A DNA stretch of 64,000 bases, from NCBI GenBank assembly GCA_032871835.1, contig CM065297.1:15394098-15458097 (forward strand), given 5' to 3'. This DNA is from Dipteronia dyeriana (Eukaryota > Streptophyta > Magnoliopsida > Sapindales > Sapindaceae). The notes under the pieces are model-generated. The model ran no database searches. It was not told the DNA's origin and saw only the letters and a program-made list of their open reading frames with translations. Shown one piece after another: positions 62,201 through 64,000 of this stretch. A program made the translations under genes and the position numbers. Position 1 is the stretch's first letter; each line of letters begins with the position of its first letter.

Positions 62201-64000
62201 GGGATGATCTGTAGAAAGATCCTGCTGCTGATCTTAACTTCCACCGTTCTCGGGGTGAGAAGCGAAAGGCAGTTAGTTCGTCGTCTCGTCCTCTCAAAGT
62301 TCTTCGGGTAGTCTCATTTATTGACTCCAGTGACGAAGATATTGGGATGAGATTTCCCCGAGTGTTGGCGCTGGAGCATCAGTAGATGCAGCCGCTTCAG
62401 AACCAAGTAGGGCTTCTTCTACCCCCGAAGTTGGAGATATGGGGGCTGAACCTTCGGGGGTTCCTTCTCCATCCTTAGAACCGAACAGGGCTTCTCCTGC
62501 CCTCGAGTTTGGAAATCTGGAAGCTGAACCCTCGGGGGTTCCTTTATTCCTTTCTCTCCAGGATATGCTACGGGAGATGTCCTCCGATTTGGCTTTTATT
62601 AAGGGAAGACCGTTGGAGCGGCTTTCGGGATGGTTCCCTGACCGAAGGTCTCCAAAATGTTTTTAAAGGTGTATCTTATGTAAGTTGAATCCGGCTCCTT
62701 TATTGTTTTGCTTCTGCCAGATTTCTAAGTATATTCCTTTGCAGATGGTGGCCGAATTCGCTAAGCTTATTCAGACGCAGCAACATCAAGCCGATCGAAT
62801 AAGGCGTCTAGAGGCTCAACTGAAGGCGAGTGAGGAGGGCCGTGCTCGAGCCGAGAAAGCTTACCAGCAGGAGGTCGGTTCTGTACAAATATTTATCGAC
62901 CATTGTCTGGCGAAGCAGGTTGAAGCAGAGGACAAGGCATCTTTGGCAGAGGAGAAGGTTGCATCACTTCAAAATCTTCTATCTTCTGCTGAAGAATCCA
63001 TGCTCAAGGCCGAGCAGGCGAAGTCGGCGTATGACCAAAAAATCGAAGATCTGGAACACCAACTGCTGACAGTTGAATCGCTTTCCCGAGAGGCCAGGTT
63101 GGAACTTGAAGTCCAATGGGTGGATCGTTTTAAAAGATCCCCTACTTACGATGCCCTACTTCTTTGGGAATTTCAACGTGGGCTAGTTTCGGCTGGTGAG
63201 TTCTTAAAGGTCAAGAATAAGGCGATTGAGAAGTCCCGAGCTAATTGGGAGCTGTCAATCAAACATCACGTGGACCGGTCATTGGAATCTCTTCGGATTC
63301 AGATGAAGGAACGGAGAGCCTACTGCTGTAGTCAAGGCAAAGAGCCTCATCCCATGCATTTAGAGATTCCGTCCGAGCATTCTCTCTCGACATGCAAGTC
63401 AAGAGTCGGTGAAGGGTGTAGTCCCGGACGTCGGGCAAATCCCGGGTGAGGATTACAGCCAGTGGATGGATGATACTGTCGACGATATCACTTGGCCGTC
63501 TAATGAGAGCCTGCTTCATGAGTACGAGATGGTGCCAGATCCGAGTATTGGCAAAGGCTAGAAATCCTCGCAACCTTAATTTTGTAGAATTGTAGAAAAT
63601 TCTGATTATTTTTTACTTGTAACCATTCTTTTAGGAGCAATAAAATTCTTTTTGTTTTTTTGAATTGAATGGTCTTGATCTGTTTATTGATGATTGTTGC
63701 CGAGTACAGTTTTTATGTGCAAGGATTTGCCGAATCGTTGAGCTCTTTTTTTTTTAAAAAGAAATTGCTTCAACACAGCTACGCATTTCACCAAAATTTC
63801 TCCCGATAACGTCCCGAGTATTTTTCCAAAGTCTGGTGCATCGTGTTTGCCTTTTTACGAAGGTCATTTTGACCCTGCTCGGCTGGCATGCTCCTACGAG
63901 CTTCTCCGTCCATTCGGGATTTGATGGTCCCGAGAATTCTATTTGCATGTTCTTATTATCATGCTCTTCTTCCATATGTTCTTATTATCATATGCGTTCT
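59276..64000 (+). mobile_element. Gypsy-type transposon copy B in ADK intron 2
   Basis: It starts TGTTGATGTAGATTTC at 59276 and shares the leader and protein with copy A at 1-1527, here in the opposite orientation. About 1.39 kb of leader precedes the coding region at 60664. The leader contains a triple CAAGTAATA unit (about 59600-59627) and many CCCGAGT motifs. The coding region continues to about 63561; then A/T-rich DNA runs to the window end without a visible terminus. No reverse transcriptase or integrase is seen, so the element is either non-autonomous or has its pol gene beyond 64000. Confidence 0.8.
60664..63561 (+). pseudogene. Putative gypsy-type transposon protein (Transposase_28-like)
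   Basis: The first frame (60664-61545) gives 293 residues. A conserved region at about residues 135-245 carries IYGSMLCYGVTLPFQPF, AGIAPAQLAPNSYKVL and IRHFFMLW, which I match to Pfam Transposase_28. A TGA at 61543 (Trp expected) interrupts SxFFARRALGL, and the frame continues to about 61800. Later parts are an acidic segment (61882-62214) ending in stops, and a coiled coil rich in Ala, Glu and Lys (62742-63080). A last stretch with EDYSQWMDDTVDDITWP comes in another frame, ending at TAG near 63561. Intron-like gaps occur near 61805-61880 and 62670-62742. The molecular role of this family is not established. Confidence 0.7.

Overview
This is a nuclear genomic window from a flowering plant, almost certainly a eudicot. 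It carries intron-containing plant genes (phenylalanine ammonia-lyase, mitochondrial NAD-dependent isocitrate dehydrogenase, the first exons of adenosine kinase and one small membrane peptide) in AT-rich intergenic DNA dominated by plant transposable elements. Nothing in it points to bacteria, organelles or viruses. All calls come from reading the sequence; no database search was run.

Layout, left to right. 1-1527: 5' part of a gypsy-type element on the minus strand. 1528 to about 10085: a decayed Mutator-like element (MULE) with a transposase relic on the plus strand, a captured ULP1-like protease relic with a DUF1985 domain on the minus strand, and long arms of CTCG-punctuated tandem repeats. 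About 10350-11401: a small gene for a 62-residue membrane peptide. 11857-22950: gene-poor DNA with several terminal-inverted-repeat (TIR) elements. The clearest is a 1,859-bp MULE at 14734-16592 with a perfect 9-bp target duplication. 23216-25775: PAL with its AC-element promoter. 26876-30209: the catalytic subunit of mitochondrial NAD-IDH in seven coding exons. 30568-36115: Helitron remains (RPA-like gene and PIF1-like helicase, both minus strand), invaded by a 201-bp inverted-repeat element and abutted by a hAT element at 36291-37933. 40754-51793: a full-length but dead Ty1/copia element with 1.5-kb LTRs and a nested antisense LTR. 52222-54056: a TIR element with long inverted arms. 54177-58527: a 4.35-kb TIR element that has picked up an exon of a GFO/IDH/MocA-family oxidoreductase. 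58986-59215: exons 1 and 2 of adenosine kinase. 59276-64000: a second gypsy-type element of the family seen at the left edge, inserted 60 bp into adenosine kinase intron 2 and running off the window.

The three well-supported enzymes are ordinary housekeeping or secondary-metabolism genes with intact reading frames and canonical splice sites. PAL opens the phenylpropanoid pathway and releases ammonium. NAD-IDH makes 2-oxoglutarate in the TCA cycle. Adenosine kinase recycles adenosine from the methylation cycle used by lignin O-methyltransferases. These are general metabolic links; nothing here shows that they are co-regulated.

The most unusual material is in the mobile DNA: a Kaonashi-type MULE whose right end resembles the ends of a small element 10 kb away, a gene-capturing TIR element just upstream of adenosine kinase, a gypsy-type insertion inside a conserved gene, and GC-rich CCGCGG arrays inside the copia LTRs that changed by deletion between short repeats after insertion.
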